Positions 26,252-36,300 of a stretch of DNA of 64,000 nucleotides are shown here, piece by piece. Location of the stretch: NCBI GenBank assembly GCA_028289585.1, contig JANQPI010000035.1, forward strand, positions 342,717 through 406,716, written 5' to 3'. The position numbers and the translations under genes were made by a program. The DNA comes from Candidatus Zixiibacteriota bacterium (GTDB lineage Bacteria; Zixibacteria; MSB-5A5; GN15; FEB-12). How positions within the stretch are numbered: the stretch's first letter is position 1; every line of letters starts with the position of its first letter. Under the pieces are notes generated by a model, which saw nothing but the letters and a program-made list of their open reading frames with translations, had not been told where the DNA came from and made no database searches.

Positions 26252-27580
26252 CTATTCGCGGATCTGATCCCGGTGCCAGAGCCCGATCGTTTCGATGACC
26301 GAACGATCGACGAAGCCCGGCCGCTCGTACTCCGCTGCCGTGCTCAGCCCCTCGCCCATCATCAGCAGATGATTCAGCCCCGGCAGTCGGCGAATGGTTA
26401 CTCTGTCCAGATCACCGACAGACTCCGTCCAGAGTTCTTCTTCAGCCAGGGGGACCTGATAGTCACGTTCACCGAAGATCAGGAGTGTCGGAACGTCAAG
26501 ACCGGCGAGAGTCGTGTGAGGCTCATAATCCTGAAGATCGATCCAGTATTCCGGGACGATACCAAAGGGAAGCGAGTCTGCCGACGTTTGCGGCGTCACG
26601 TTGCGAGCGACCGCAATAGTCGTTAGGCGTTGTTCGATTACCTCACGCTCCATGTCGCTTAACTCGGCGCTCGTCTCCACGATGTATGCGTATTGTTCTT
26701 CCATCAGATCGAGCAGCGAGCGAGCCGGGGCTGCCAGAAGAATGAGTCCGGCCACATCAACACGAGAAGCAATACGAGGAGCTAGGTATCCGCCTAGGGA
26801 GTGTCCCACAAGATAGATGTGTTCGCTGTCGATCTCTGGCTGTTGGCGGAGCCAGGTAATCGCCGCGACCGCATCGTCGGTAACCTCATCGTCGACCGTA
26901 TACGCGGTCATGGCGGCTAATTCAGCCCCGTATGTAAACGTCCGCTTGTCGTAGCGGAGCACCGCCATGCCGATCGACGATAGTCCTGATGCCAGGTCAC
27001 GGAATGGTGCATTTGGTCCGATCTGCGAGTTGCGATCAGATGGACCGCTTCCGTGGACCAGTACCACGGCCGGAACTTTGCGTCGGCTGATGGGAAGGGT
27101 AAGGGTGGCACCCAATTCGTATGGAGCTTCACCGATTGTCACATTTCGTGCCGCGTAGCGCGACGTATCGGCATAGGCAGGAACGGAAGAGCCGTTAGTC
27201 TTTGGTGGGGCTGCCTGGAAGAACAAGCCAACGATTGTACCGTACTGATTGTAGGCGATCCGGGCGTTGATGCGCAGTTGCTCCATGGCAAGGGTCACAA
27301 CGGCAACGTCATGACCAGATTGTTTGGATACGACAACGGTGTCGATGCCTTGGAATCCACCGACCTGAGACTGTAACTGATTCCAGACGGTCTCAAGCTG
27401 CTCAGCGGGCAAGCCGGCTTTCATCTGCTCGGAGAACTGGGCAACCAGGGGAGGATAATTACCGGCGACAAGTAATGCGATGACCTCCCGGGCACGTTCC
27501 TCAATCGTTTGCGCGTGAGGTTGACCAGTCAGGATGAGCATGAGGGAGAGAAAAGCGGGGATCAGGCGGTGAGCAGACAT
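26252..27580 (-). CDS. Secreted DUF3887 plus alpha/beta-hydrolase protein
   Basis: 442 residues from ATG 27580 (GGAG nine bases upstream), with a signal peptide MSAHRLIPAFLSLMLILTGQPHA. The N-terminal part (residues about 25-130) is a DUF3887-like NTF2-fold domain: LLVAGNYPPLVAQFSEQMKAGLP...VWNQLQSQVGGF. The C-terminal hydrolase has VVLVHGSGPSDRN, a GHSLGG nucleophile elbow, an Asp in FGERDYQVP and a His in PGLNHLL, so the triad appears intact. These proteins are probable extracytoplasmic esterases or peptidases; the substrate is unknown. It is divergent from hisS. Confidence 0.85.
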   Translation of the reverse strand: MSAHRLIPAFLSLMLILTGQPHAQTIEERAREVIALLVAGNYPPLVAQFSEQMKAGLPAEQLETVWNQLQSQVGGFQGIDTVVVSKQSGHDVAVVTLAMEQLRINARIAYNQYGTIVGLFFQAAPPKTNGSSVPAYADTSRYAARNVTIGEAPYELGATLTLPISRRKVPAVVLVHGSGPSDRNSQIGPNAPFRDLASGLSSIGMAVLRYDKRTFTYGAELAAMTAYTVDDEVTDDAVAAITWLRQQPEIDSEHIYLVGHSLGGYLAPRIASRVDVAGLILLAAPARSLLDLMEEQYAYIVETSAELSDMEREVIEQRLTTIAVARNVTPQTSADSLPFGIVPEYWIDLQDYEPHTTLAGLDVPTLLIFGERDYQVPLAEEELWTESVGDLDRVTIRRLPGLNHLLMMGEGLSTAAEYERPGFVDRSVIETIGLWHRDQIRE

Positions 27581-27704
27581 CGGTTGGGCTCCACGGTCGG
27601 GGTCGCAGTTACAAGCAATTCTGACTACTGATACCACGATCAGGACCAAGTATTCACCCTTTTTTGCTTGGCCGAGACGCTTCGAGGCTTCAGCTTCCGC
27701 GACC

Positions 27705-29150
27705 ATGGCGGACAAACGGAAACGCACCAAAGTGAAGCCGGAAGTGCTGAAAGGCTTTCGCGACTATCCACCGGCTGAGCAGATTGCCCGCGAGGCGATG
27801 TTGGCCACGGTTCGTGAGTCTTTGGAGCTAAACGGCTTCCTGCCGTTGCAGACACCATCGCTGGAGTTTGCGGCCACCCTTCTTGGGGACCATTACACAT
27901 CCGAGACGCTCGGTGAGCTGTTTGGGTTTACTGGTCCCGAAGAGACCGAGATGGCGTTGCGCTATGAGTTCACCGTATCCCTGGCGCGCTTCGTCGCCGC
28001 CAATCAACAGGATTTGCCTCTTCCTTTTCGTCGCTACCAGTATGGCAACGTCTGGCGTGTCGATAAGCCCGGTCCGGGGCGATATCGCGAATTTATGCAG
28101 TTCGATATCGATATCATTGGGACGCGTAATCGGTTGGCCGACGCCGAAATCATCGCCACCATGGTTGCCACCCTCGATCGTCTTGAGATCGAGCGCTTCT
28201 CGGTTCGGTTTTCTCATCGCGAGATGCTCAACGGCGTTATTGCCTGGGCCAGTGTCGCTCCGGAGCGGGCAACTGATGTGATGCGCGTCATCGACAAACT
28301 TGAGAAACAGGGGGAAGAGGCGGTTCTGCTGGAACTCGGCCCCGGACGTGTCGATAGCTCTGGCGATCGTATCCCGGGACTCGGTCTGTCTGAGGAGCAG
28401 ATTGCGCGGCTGCGAGATTTTCTGCAACTAGCGCCATCGGTCACTCACCAGTCCCTGCAGTCAATCGTCGAACTTACCAACGATAATGAGCAGGTTGTGA
28501 CCGGTTGTCGTGAGTTGACTGAAATTGTCGAAGCGCTTGACGCCCTCGGGAGCAATCAGTCGCAATTTCGCATCGACCCGACGATTGTTCGAGGTCTTGG
28601 GTACTACACCGGCCCCGTCTTCGAGACGACCCTGGACGATCTTCCCGATTATGGCTCGGTCTTCTCTGGTGGCCGATACGATAACCTTGTCGAGCGGTTT
28701 CTCAATCGCTCTATTCCCGCCGTCGGTGCATCGATAGGTGTCGATCGGTTGCTCGCCGCCCTTAAGCACCTTGGCGCACTCCGTGAGCAGGCGGCAACGG
28801 CAGTGGCCTTAGTAACGGTCATGGATCCGGAACGCATCACCGACTACCTTGCTATGGTTGCCGAATTGCGATCGGCCGGTTTAGCGACCGAACTATACGT
28901 TGGCGATACGCGGAACATCAGTAAGCAGGTGCGGTACGCTGATCGGGTCGGAATCCCCTTTGCGATCATTGCTGGATCAGACGAGTTTGCGAGCGGACAG
29001 GTGACGGTCAAGAATCTCGCTAGGGGACGCGAGCAGGCCGCCGCTGCGAGTGATCGTGACGAGTGGCTCAAGGCCGCCGGATTCCAGGAGACGATCGCCC
29101 GCGCAGACCTCATCCCGTTTCTTCGCAAGCAGTTGAACTCGCGAGACTGA
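27705..29150 (+). CDS. hisS: Histidyl-tRNA synthetase
   Basis: 481 residues, class II aaRS. Motif 1 region KPEVLKGFRDYPPAEQIAREAM, motif 2 FRRYQYGNVWRVDKPGPGRYREFMQFDIDIIG, the HisRS-specific GLGYYTGPVFE, and motif 3 GGRYDNLVERF...AVGASIGVDRLL are present, followed by the anticodon-binding domain (VTVMDPERITDYL...). It charges tRNA-His. No strong ribosome site is seen before the ATG. It lies far from the histidine biosynthesis operon at 50165, although charged tRNA-His is what the attenuator there would sense. Confidence 0.95.
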   Translation: MADKRKRTKVKPEVLKGFRDYPPAEQIAREAMLATVRESLELNGFLPLQTPSLEFAATLLGDHYTSETLGELFGFTGPEETEMALRYEFTVSLARFVAANQQDLPLPFRRYQYGNVWRVDKPGPGRYREFMQFDIDIIGTRNRLADAEIIATMVATLDRLEIERFSVRFSHREMLNGVIAWASVAPERATDVMRVIDKLEKQGEEAVLLELGPGRVDSSGDRIPGLGLSEEQIARLRDFLQLAPSVTHQSLQSIVELTNDNEQVVTGCRELTEIVEALDALGSNQSQFRIDPTIVRGLGYYTGPVFETTLDDLPDYGSVFSGGRYDNLVERFLNRSIPAVGASIGVDRLLAALKHLGALREQAATAVALVTVMDPERITDYLAMVAELRSAGLATELYVGDTRNISKQVRYADRVGIPFAIIAGSDEFASGQVTVKNLARGREQAAAASDRDEWLKAAGFQETIARADLIPFLRKQLNSRD

Positions 29151-29282
29151 AACACCCCACCTACGAGAGCTTCGATGCCAACTAGAGGACAGTGCCCAAA
29201 GAAAGTGCATCTTGTCCAAGAGCCCTGATACCGTCGGTAATTGTTCCGATATCTCCCCGTAGGGAGATCGAGGAACCTACCT

Positions 29283-29993
29283 GTGCTATTAGTTCTCACC
29301 GCGTTGGCCGAAGAAGTGACCCCCTTGGTCGCGGCCATGGAAGTTCAAGGAACCGACCGCATTGGCCAGTGGACTGTCCATACTGGTCGCTTGGGGCAGC
29401 GGCTCATCGCCGTCTCCGCGACCGGTATCGGAAAACTCTCTGCCTTTCGTGCCACGGAATTACTCAGTCGGGAGCTAATGCCCCGTGAGATTATCGCCGG
29501 TGGTTTGGCGGTCCCGCTGATACCCAGTCTGCGGCAGGGGGATGTTGTGGTCGCGAGTCAGGTGATTCAGTTCGATGTCGACCCGTCGGCGTTTGGTCGA
29601 CATATCGGTCCACGTCCGGAACTGACCGAGGCAATCGACTGCGATCATCAGATGGTCGAGCGCTCGGTCCGTGCTTTTGAGGCCCATGAGGGCGACCGTT
29701 TTGCCAATTGCCAGTTGGTGGTTGGGCCAATCGCTTCGGGGGATAGCTTCGTGACTAATCGGCAGGAGATTCGGCGGCTCCATACCGACCTGGGGGCGGT
29801 AGCGGCGGATATGGAGGGCGTCGCGATCGGTTTGGGGGCTCGTTCGAACAACACACCATTTACGCTCGTTCGCGTCCTCGCCGGAGGAGGAACTACAACG
29901 ACCGCGGACCTCGCCGCTGATTCTTTGGCCGACGGAGCGGCTACGCTGACTGAGATCATCCGTATCGGCGAGCGCGCCCCCGCACTCCCTTAA
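29283..29993 (+). CDS. MTA/SAH nucleosidase-like protein with altered catalytic loop
   Basis: 236 residues from GTG 29283 (GAGGA eight bases upstream). The phosphorylase/nucleosidase fold is visible: LTALAEEVTPLVAAM, SATGIGKLSAFRATELL, VGPIASGDSFVTN and AVAADMEGVAIGLGA with the substrate-binding Glu. In active 5'-methylthioadenosine/SAH nucleosidases the next strand ends R-A-I-S-D with the catalytic Asp; here it reads RVLAGGGTTTT, so that Asp is absent. It may have a shifted catalytic residue, a different nucleoside substrate, or no activity. It follows hisS by 132 bases. Confidence 0.7.
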   Translation: MLLVLTALAEEVTPLVAAMEVQGTDRIGQWTVHTGRLGQRLIAVSATGIGKLSAFRATELLSRELMPREIIAGGLAVPLIPSLRQGDVVVASQVIQFDVDPSAFGRHIGPRPELTEAIDCDHQMVERSVRAFEAHEGDRFANCQLVVGPIASGDSFVTNRQEIRRLHTDLGAVAADMEGVAIGLGARSNNTPFTLVRVLAGGGTTTTADLAADSLADGAATLTEIIRIGERAPALP

Positions 29994-30041
29994 TACTGTT
30001 TGCTATTTGACATCACCATCTCACCCGGGCACCATGGGGAC

Positions 30042-31577
30042 ATGCCACGAGCTTTCTGGATAGCCACCGTTGGTCTGTTACTCGGCTGGTTTGCCGTCCC
30101 CGCTGTTGAAGCTCAGGGACGAACCTCCGTTAAGGCATCGGAGAGCGTCACTGCCGTTCGCCCGGTGGGTGACTTCCGATTGTGGACGTTTACCTCTCGC
30201 CAGAAGAACTTTGGTCGACTGATCTCGGTCGTCAAGGACACAACAACAGTCGACGGTCGACCGACGGTGATCATCGATCAGGAGTTCGTCGCCGATTACA
30301 ACCAGCTGGGCGTTGAGCGTTCGATCGCACGTTTGGGGGAGCATTGGATCGACCAGGTCACCGGCGCCTACATGGGAACACAAGCGACAATCACCGTTAA
30401 TGACCAGGAAGGTCGTTTGGAGACGAGTCGCCGTGGTGGGACAATTGCGGGTACCTTCACCCGCGGTGACCGTGAGGTTGCCCTTGATAAGTCGGTTCCG
30501 GTCGATCGGGTGGCGTGGGATCCAAACTTTGTCGATCAGCTCGAGCTGTACTTCGCCCTTCGCGATATCAACGTCAACGACACAATCATCGATAGTATCT
30601 ATCAGCCGGAGGCCCAGGTCTTCGCAGGCCTCCGTGGAACCGTGCCGTACTTTATGTGGCAGGAGATCTATCGCGGCAAGATTGACTCGGTGTTTATCAT
30701 TCGGCTTTCGGAGCCAGTTGAGACACAGCTTTACTTTACGACAGATAAGCGGCTGTTACGCTGTGACTTCACAGAGCAAAATATACGGGTCTACCAAGAC
30801 CTGGTCACACAGGCCGGGCAACCCGGAACGGCCACCGGGCGCATTCCGGATGCCGGAGATGGTGACGAATCGCCATCACTGATCAGTCAGCTGCTGGCGA
30901 TGCTTCCGCACGTTGTTGTCCTTGTCATCCTGTCTGCTCTCTGTGTCGCGATGGTTGCCGCACCCGGATTCAACCAGCCAGTCAGTTATTGGGGGTTGCT
31001 GCTGGGTGCCGTGGCGTTCCTGATCATGCCGTTTACACAGATGCCATTGGTTGCTTGGGTCTTTCAGGATTTTGTCGCGCCGGGTGTGTCCCGCGGGCAG
31101 TCGTTGCTTGGCTGGGGTATCCTGACCGCCGCCGTGACGGCTCTGATTCAAGAGTTTGCCAAGTTCGGAGCAGTCGCAATTGGAGTTACGTGGCAACGAG
31201 CGAGTGGCCGCGAGGCCCTCTGGTTTGGTGCGTTCTGTGGGGCGGCCTTTGGCTTACTAGAAGCCCTCTTCATGATCAGTGGGTCGCTCCCGTTACTCGT
31301 GAGTACGGCGATGGGCGAGCGCTTGGCATTCGTGCTCTTTCACACGATGTCCGGTGCGGTGGTCGGGTTTGCCTGGGGAAACCGCCGGTCAAGCATCGCC
31401 TCCGTTGTCGGCCTGCTCTTGTTGGTCCATGTCGTGTGTCGGTACCTTCCTGTCCTCGTGCGAGAGGGGGTAACCGATCAGAATCTCATGCTCATCATCT
31501 TCGCTTTTACGGTACTGGTGGTGACGGTCATCACGATGCTTTATACGCAGGCTCCGAAGCGTTCGGCCGGACGATGA
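30042..31577 (+). CDS. Membrane protein with PrsW/YhfC-like intramembrane protease domain
   Basis: 511 residues from ATG 30042, beginning with a signal-like helix (FWIATVGLLLGWFAVPAVEA). The first 260 residues form a periplasmic beta-rich domain. The second half has about seven membrane helices with features of the PrsW/YhfC/CAAX-protease superfamily: IQEFAKFGAVAIG, FGAFCGAAFGLLEALF and LFHTMSGAVVGFAWG, giving a Glu-x-x-Lys, an intramembrane Glu and a His. The family cleaves membrane substrates or acts on lipids. The fusion to a periplasmic domain may provide substrate recognition. The function is inferred only from the motifs. Confidence 0.6.
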   Translation: MPRAFWIATVGLLLGWFAVPAVEAQGRTSVKASESVTAVRPVGDFRLWTFTSRQKNFGRLISVVKDTTTVDGRPTVIIDQEFVADYNQLGVERSIARLGEHWIDQVTGAYMGTQATITVNDQEGRLETSRRGGTIAGTFTRGDREVALDKSVPVDRVAWDPNFVDQLELYFALRDINVNDTIIDSIYQPEAQVFAGLRGTVPYFMWQEIYRGKIDSVFIIRLSEPVETQLYFTTDKRLLRCDFTEQNIRVYQDLVTQAGQPGTATGRIPDAGDGDESPSLISQLLAMLPHVVVLVILSALCVAMVAAPGFNQPVSYWGLLLGAVAFLIMPFTQMPLVAWVFQDFVAPGVSRGQSLLGWGILTAAVTALIQEFAKFGAVAIGVTWQRASGREALWFGAFCGAAFGLLEALFMISGSLPLLVSTAMGERLAFVLFHTMSGAVVGFAWGNRRSSIASVVGLLLLVHVVCRYLPVLVREGVTDQNLMLIIFAFTVLVVTVITMLYTQAPKRSAGR

Positions 31578-31678
31578 CTGTGGAGTTGACACCTGTTTCG
31601 AGGCCACCTATCCTGCCCGCTTCCGTGGGGATAGACACTTGTCCCCGACGCGTGATCCTGTGCTAAGAGGCATGATAC

Positions 31679-32653
31679 TTGTCAGGTAGTCCCGTCTACG
31701 CCGGAATTGATATCGGCGGCACCAACATCAAATTTGGCTTGGTCGACAGTTCCGGTAAGGTTCTGTTTCGAGATCAGAAGCCGACCCCCACTGACAAGGG
31801 TGCCGATCCCGTCATGCACCTGGTTACCAACGTTGCCGAGAACCTGCTTTTCCACGCCGCCGAGGATGAACTCGATGTTCGTTGGCTAGGGGTTGGGACG
31901 CCGGGGGCGGTCGATGAGAAGACCGGCACGGTCGTTGGTCCGTGTCCGAATATCCCCGGGTGGACCGGAATGCCGATCGGGAACAATCTTCGGGATCGCC
32001 TCAACATGCCGGTCCTGGTTGATAACGATGTGAACGTTATGGCCCTGGCTGAGGCAAAGTTCGGCGTTGCCTCTGGCTATAAAGCGGTCGTTTGTCTGGC
32101 GATTGGTACCGGGATCGGCGGAGCGCTCGTGATCGATGGTGATTTGTGGCGTGGCAGTCACCACGCTGCGGGTGAGATTGGTCAGATGACTATCGACCTC
32201 AATGGTCCCGACTGCCGAGCCGGAAACCCGGGGTGTTTGGAGGCGTATTGCGCCTCACCGGCAATCATCAAGCGGGCGACGGCCCGCCTCAAAAAAGAAA
32301 TGACCCCAGTCTTCACCGAGATCCTTGGCGGTAACCTGGAGAACCTCACGATCCGCAAGCTCTTCAACGCGGCCAAGAAGGGAGACGCGGTAGCCACCGA
32401 GGTTATTGATGAAACCGCTCATTACCTTGGGGCCGGGCTGGCGAATGTCGTGAACCTCTTAAACCCGGATATCGTAGTTCTGGGTGGGGGAGTCACTGAG
32501 GCCGGAGGAGGATTGCTGGAAGCAGTCACGAAAGTGGTGCGAGAACGGGCAATTCCGCCGGCGGTCGAGGAACTTCGGATTGCGCGCGGATCGCTCGGGA
32601 ATGACGCAGGATTCATTGGCGCCGGTATCCTCGGCGAATTCCGCAGCTGGTAG
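31679..32653 (+). CDS. ROK-family sugar kinase, probable glucokinase
   Basis: 324 residues from TTG 31679 with GAGG eight bases upstream. Phosphate-1 motif YAGIDIGGTNIKFGLVD, LGVGTPGAVDEKTG, catalytic Asp in LVDNDVNVMALAE, ROK signature LAIGTGIGGALVIDGDLWRG...AGEIGQM, and the zinc loop CRAGNPGCLEAYC are all present, as is the adenosine site VVLGGGVTEAGG. It phosphorylates glucose or a related hexose/N-acyl amino sugar in the cytoplasm. The next gene starts 11 bases downstream. Confidence 0.9.
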   Translation: MSGSPVYAGIDIGGTNIKFGLVDSSGKVLFRDQKPTPTDKGADPVMHLVTNVAENLLFHAAEDELDVRWLGVGTPGAVDEKTGTVVGPCPNIPGWTGMPIGNNLRDRLNMPVLVDNDVNVMALAEAKFGVASGYKAVVCLAIGTGIGGALVIDGDLWRGSHHAAGEIGQMTIDLNGPDCRAGNPGCLEAYCASPAIIKRATARLKKEMTPVFTEILGGNLENLTIRKLFNAAKKGDAVATEVIDETAHYLGAGLANVVNLLNPDIVVLGGGVTEAGGGLLEAVTKVVRERAIPPAVEELRIARGSLGNDAGFIGAGILGEFRSW

Positions 32654-32664
32654 GACACGATACG

Positions 32665-33045
32665 ATGACAGACTCATCCGAAACCCGCCCTCTGCCATTT
32701 CGCATCGTGAAGTGGTACGGATTCATCTTCTCCGGCATGTATGTGCTCTGGGGGGGAGTAAGTATTCTCCTCAAGATTCTCGATCGTGACACGAGCACGC
32801 TCGCCCAGCCGATTATCGTATTGCTGCTGGGGCTCGCGATGTTGGCGGTTTGTTATGCTTTCCGCGACGCCAAGACGCCGGGCTGGTATGGACTCCTGAC
32901 TATTAATGGTCTCATCATTCTTAACGCCCTCATCGGCTTCCGCGATCCGCTGAACCTCGTCTATCTGGTCGTCTCGGCGGCCGCGATCGGGCTGATGCTG
33001 ACGTCGCCTGTTCGGCAGATCTTTTTTGTCTCCGGTCGGTCGTAG
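32665..33045 (+). CDS. Small integral membrane protein of unknown function
   Basis: 126 residues with four predicted membrane helices: WYGFIFSGMYVLWGGVSILL, IIVLLLGLAMLAVCYAF, GWYGLLTINGLIILNALIG and LVYLVVSAAAIGLMLTS. No motif that I recognise. It follows the ROK kinase by 11 bases with AGGA upstream and is probably co-transcribed. Confidence 0.65.
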   Translation: MTDSSETRPLPFRIVKWYGFIFSGMYVLWGGVSILLKILDRDTSTLAQPIIVLLLGLAMLAVCYAFRDAKTPGWYGLLTINGLIILNALIGFRDPLNLVYLVVSAAAIGLMLTSPVRQIFFVSGRS

Positions 33046-33067
33046 ATCTCCCGTCATTCATTAGGAA

Positions 33068-33095
33068 TTGACTAATTGGTGATCACCGATATACT
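33068..33095 (+). promoter_or_regulatory. Sigma-70-type promoter of tRNA-Phe
   Basis: TTGACT, 16 bases, TATACT, located 27 bases before the tRNA 5' end. Confidence 0.6.
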
Positions 33096-33122
33096 GGCAG
33101 TTCCGCGTTCAGCGGTTAAGGC

Positions 33123-33198
<76 letters not shown>

Positions 33199-33342
33199 TT
33201 TCATAATCCATTGTTTGACAGCTATGACATCGACTTTGCGGTCAACGATGACGCAAGGTTCGTTGGATAGCAGCAAACCAGCTCGATGCGTCTGATGGCA
33301 GGCTGACAGGTCTTGGATAAGCCTCCTTTCTAGCCAGCGTTT

Positions 33343-36300
33343 CTAGCTTGGAGGATCAGCAGGCGGCAGCCAGGCTTTGTACGAGTTGGCAAACTCTTTC
33401 TCTTCCAGAGTTTCTGCCTTCACCTTCAAATCATCGACATGATTTATCCGCTCTGCCGTGGTTTGCCATTTCTCCATATGCTCTTTGATACGCGGCTCTT
33501 TTGCTACAACGCTGGTGATAAGATCGGCGCGCTCTTCCTGGTCGAATGGGATAAGGCGCGGGCCAATCGTCTCGTGCCAGATCTCGCTGAAAATGCGCGA
33601 CTCGGTAGGCTCGTAGTATTTTTCTAAACTCTTAATGTCAAAACTCACTTCGCAGATGACAAGCCCTCGTTCGCGGCTTTTGTCTTGCAACTTCGACAGT
33701 GACTCGACAATAGGTGCCAGGTGTTCGCGCACCCACCTGGAGTGTGACGTTATGATGTCCATCCCGCCTGTTTGCCGCTTCTTCAGCTTCTTGGTGATCG
33801 CGCCTTCGCGTGTTATAAGACGCATTTCTGTATCTTCTTCGATATCTTCCTTTCGCAGGAACCTCCAGAAGCCGTTTGCCTCTCTTGGACCAATGGCAGC
33901 GATTCGCTCGACTCGATTCATAGTTGCTAAATTTATGACATTGACCGATTTGTATATAGGTTTACGTTCGAGGATGATTGGGAATACAGAAGACCTACTT
34001 GAATGAACTATGGATACTTGTGAGCTGAGGCAGTTTTGCTCCGCGAAGAGTTCGGCGCCAACTTGGAACCCTTGCGAACTGAACGGCTCAAAATTGGTTC
34101 GCAAAAACCTCATTTCATCACTACAACCAACGACGCAGAGGGTGCTACTACCGGCATTGATCTGGCACACCTTCGGATCGAAGGGGGCGAAACCTTCGGG
34201 CGAACTAAAGTAGGTCATATCGGGATCAATAAGTGGATAATGAGGTCCGTAAGCGGACCATCGATCGCTTCGAGAACCGAATGGGTGTGTTGGGCTGAAG
34301 CTGAGCAGAAAGGCAAGATAATCAAGTAGAACGTCTCTTTTCAAGGGTTCCCAGATGGGGGACTTGGTGTCCAAAATAGAGTCCCGCTGCAGATTGAGGT
34401 GGATCCGTTGAGATTCGTCTCGGATGTTCACGCCTGGACTTTTAACCTTCGATTTAACGGTGTGGCTAAGCTTTTTCACGACTTCAGACAATCTGTATTC
34501 ACGTTCAAAATGGAGCGTTGTTACTGACATGATCTTGATTCCATTGACCAGTACCTGAAACGGATGGTGTGGGGTCCATGTCATCGTTAGGCCGTCACCG
34601 CATTTCAGAAATCGACGAGTTCCGCACGAACTTCCTTCAGTTGGTACTGGCTCAATGACAGATTGCGGTAGGTACTCTTTTTCACCATCGCGCTGTTTAA
34701 TGAGCCTCTTGACTCGCGGAGCATCATGAGCAAACCAATCCCAGGTTTCGGTACTTTTTACCAGAGCAGTAACAACGTCCCAAGTAAGCGTCACTTCGAC
34801 AATGGTGCCGATCGTCGGCTTATCGTAATGCCTTACCTCGACAGCGAATTTTTCCTCCTGAACTTCGAATTCGTAGCCAGTGGCTTCGCCGACATTTCTA
34901 GTCTGCACTCGTACCGTTGAGCCAAGGATAAAGGCTGCGATGACTCCAACGCCGAAGTATCCGGATCGGGCAATACGGCTTCTGTTGTTATCATCAAGAT
35001 GCAACTCCCGCCACTCCTGACTGTCGCGATAAGAGGAGCCGACGTGCAGAAAGTAATTGTGTATCGTGTCGAGTGTCATGCCGACGCCGTGGTCCGAGAC
35101 CCTCAGAAGCCAGCTTTCGTCTTTTTGTTCGACCAGTTCGATCAAGACGTCCGGATCGTCCGGATCGTCAAGCGTGTAGTCGTACTGGGGATCAGGAAGT
35201 GCCTGCCGCTCACGGCAGGCGTCGACGGCGTTCTGCATCAACTCACGAATGCCGTACTGCGGCACATTGCCATACAGCGGCTCTGCAAAGAGACGAGCCA
35301 GATGCGGGTGGCAATGAATTTGCGTGTCAAGGGGGACGTAGGGCAGGGCGTTGTGCATTGCTTCCAGGTCGAGATTCGACTCTATTCGTGACTTAGCAAG
35401 TTGTAGGAGATTGAGTCCGCCATCTGTGCGGCCGCCATAGAATTCCGACAACACAGCCGAGGACTGGTCAAGCTCCTCTTGGATCGAGCGAAAGAGACGT
35501 CTCAACATCAGGTGGGTTTTGAGTGAATGGGGTTCGCGCGTTCCAGCGAGCGGTTGATGAATTTCGACCCAGATCTTGCGGTCTAACTCGATATCGAGCT
35601 GTACATCTGCAATCGCCTGATGTGTTTCCCATTCTTGAACGGAGAAGCGGCTGGCTGGATTGCGAAGCCGCAGGAGTGATCTCGGGGCACGATCACCTTT
35701 TAGGTCGAGATAGTCCGCTACTCGGAGGAGGGCCATTGCAAACGGTGGTTTGCAGCCGAGCGGTTTCCGATTGTTGGGGTAGCGCTTGCCCACGAACGCC
35801 GTTGCATCGCGCAGCGGGATGCCGTGGGAGCGCGCGACAACGCCACTCAGTTCGGCCAAGCCGGCACCGCCGATATTGTCCAAACCGTATGCGCCGAGCG
35901 GTTTGAAGCTATCTTGAATTCCCGGAAAACCGCAAAGTGCGACTTCGTGGGCGATCCGAGGGTGGTGCCGGCGGATAAAATCGCCAATGAACAGCTTGTG
36001 TGTGTCGTTTTTTTTTAAGTCAGACAGATGTCGAACGGAATTCCACGGCTCATGCTCTGGTCCGGCGGCACGTTTCTTTTTCGGACCGAAGATTCGTTCG
36101 AGAACGACTTCATCCCATTTTTTAGCCTCTAGGCAGAAGTTGTGCCAGGCGCTCGGCCAGGGGATATCCCCAAATTCTTCACGTCGCCCACTCGTCGAGT
36201 TACCCTTGATAAGCGAGATGAATGCATCCCAGCTGAGATGCATGCCGATGTCATGGATCAACGTTGAGGTAATGATGAGGAACGCATCGGCGGCTGACAG

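Noticed and set aside
30989-31666. 225-residue ORF in another frame of the PrsW/YhfC-like gene
   Set aside because: Overlaps a membrane protein with good hydrophobic periodicity; composition is Arg/Cys-rich like a shadow frame.
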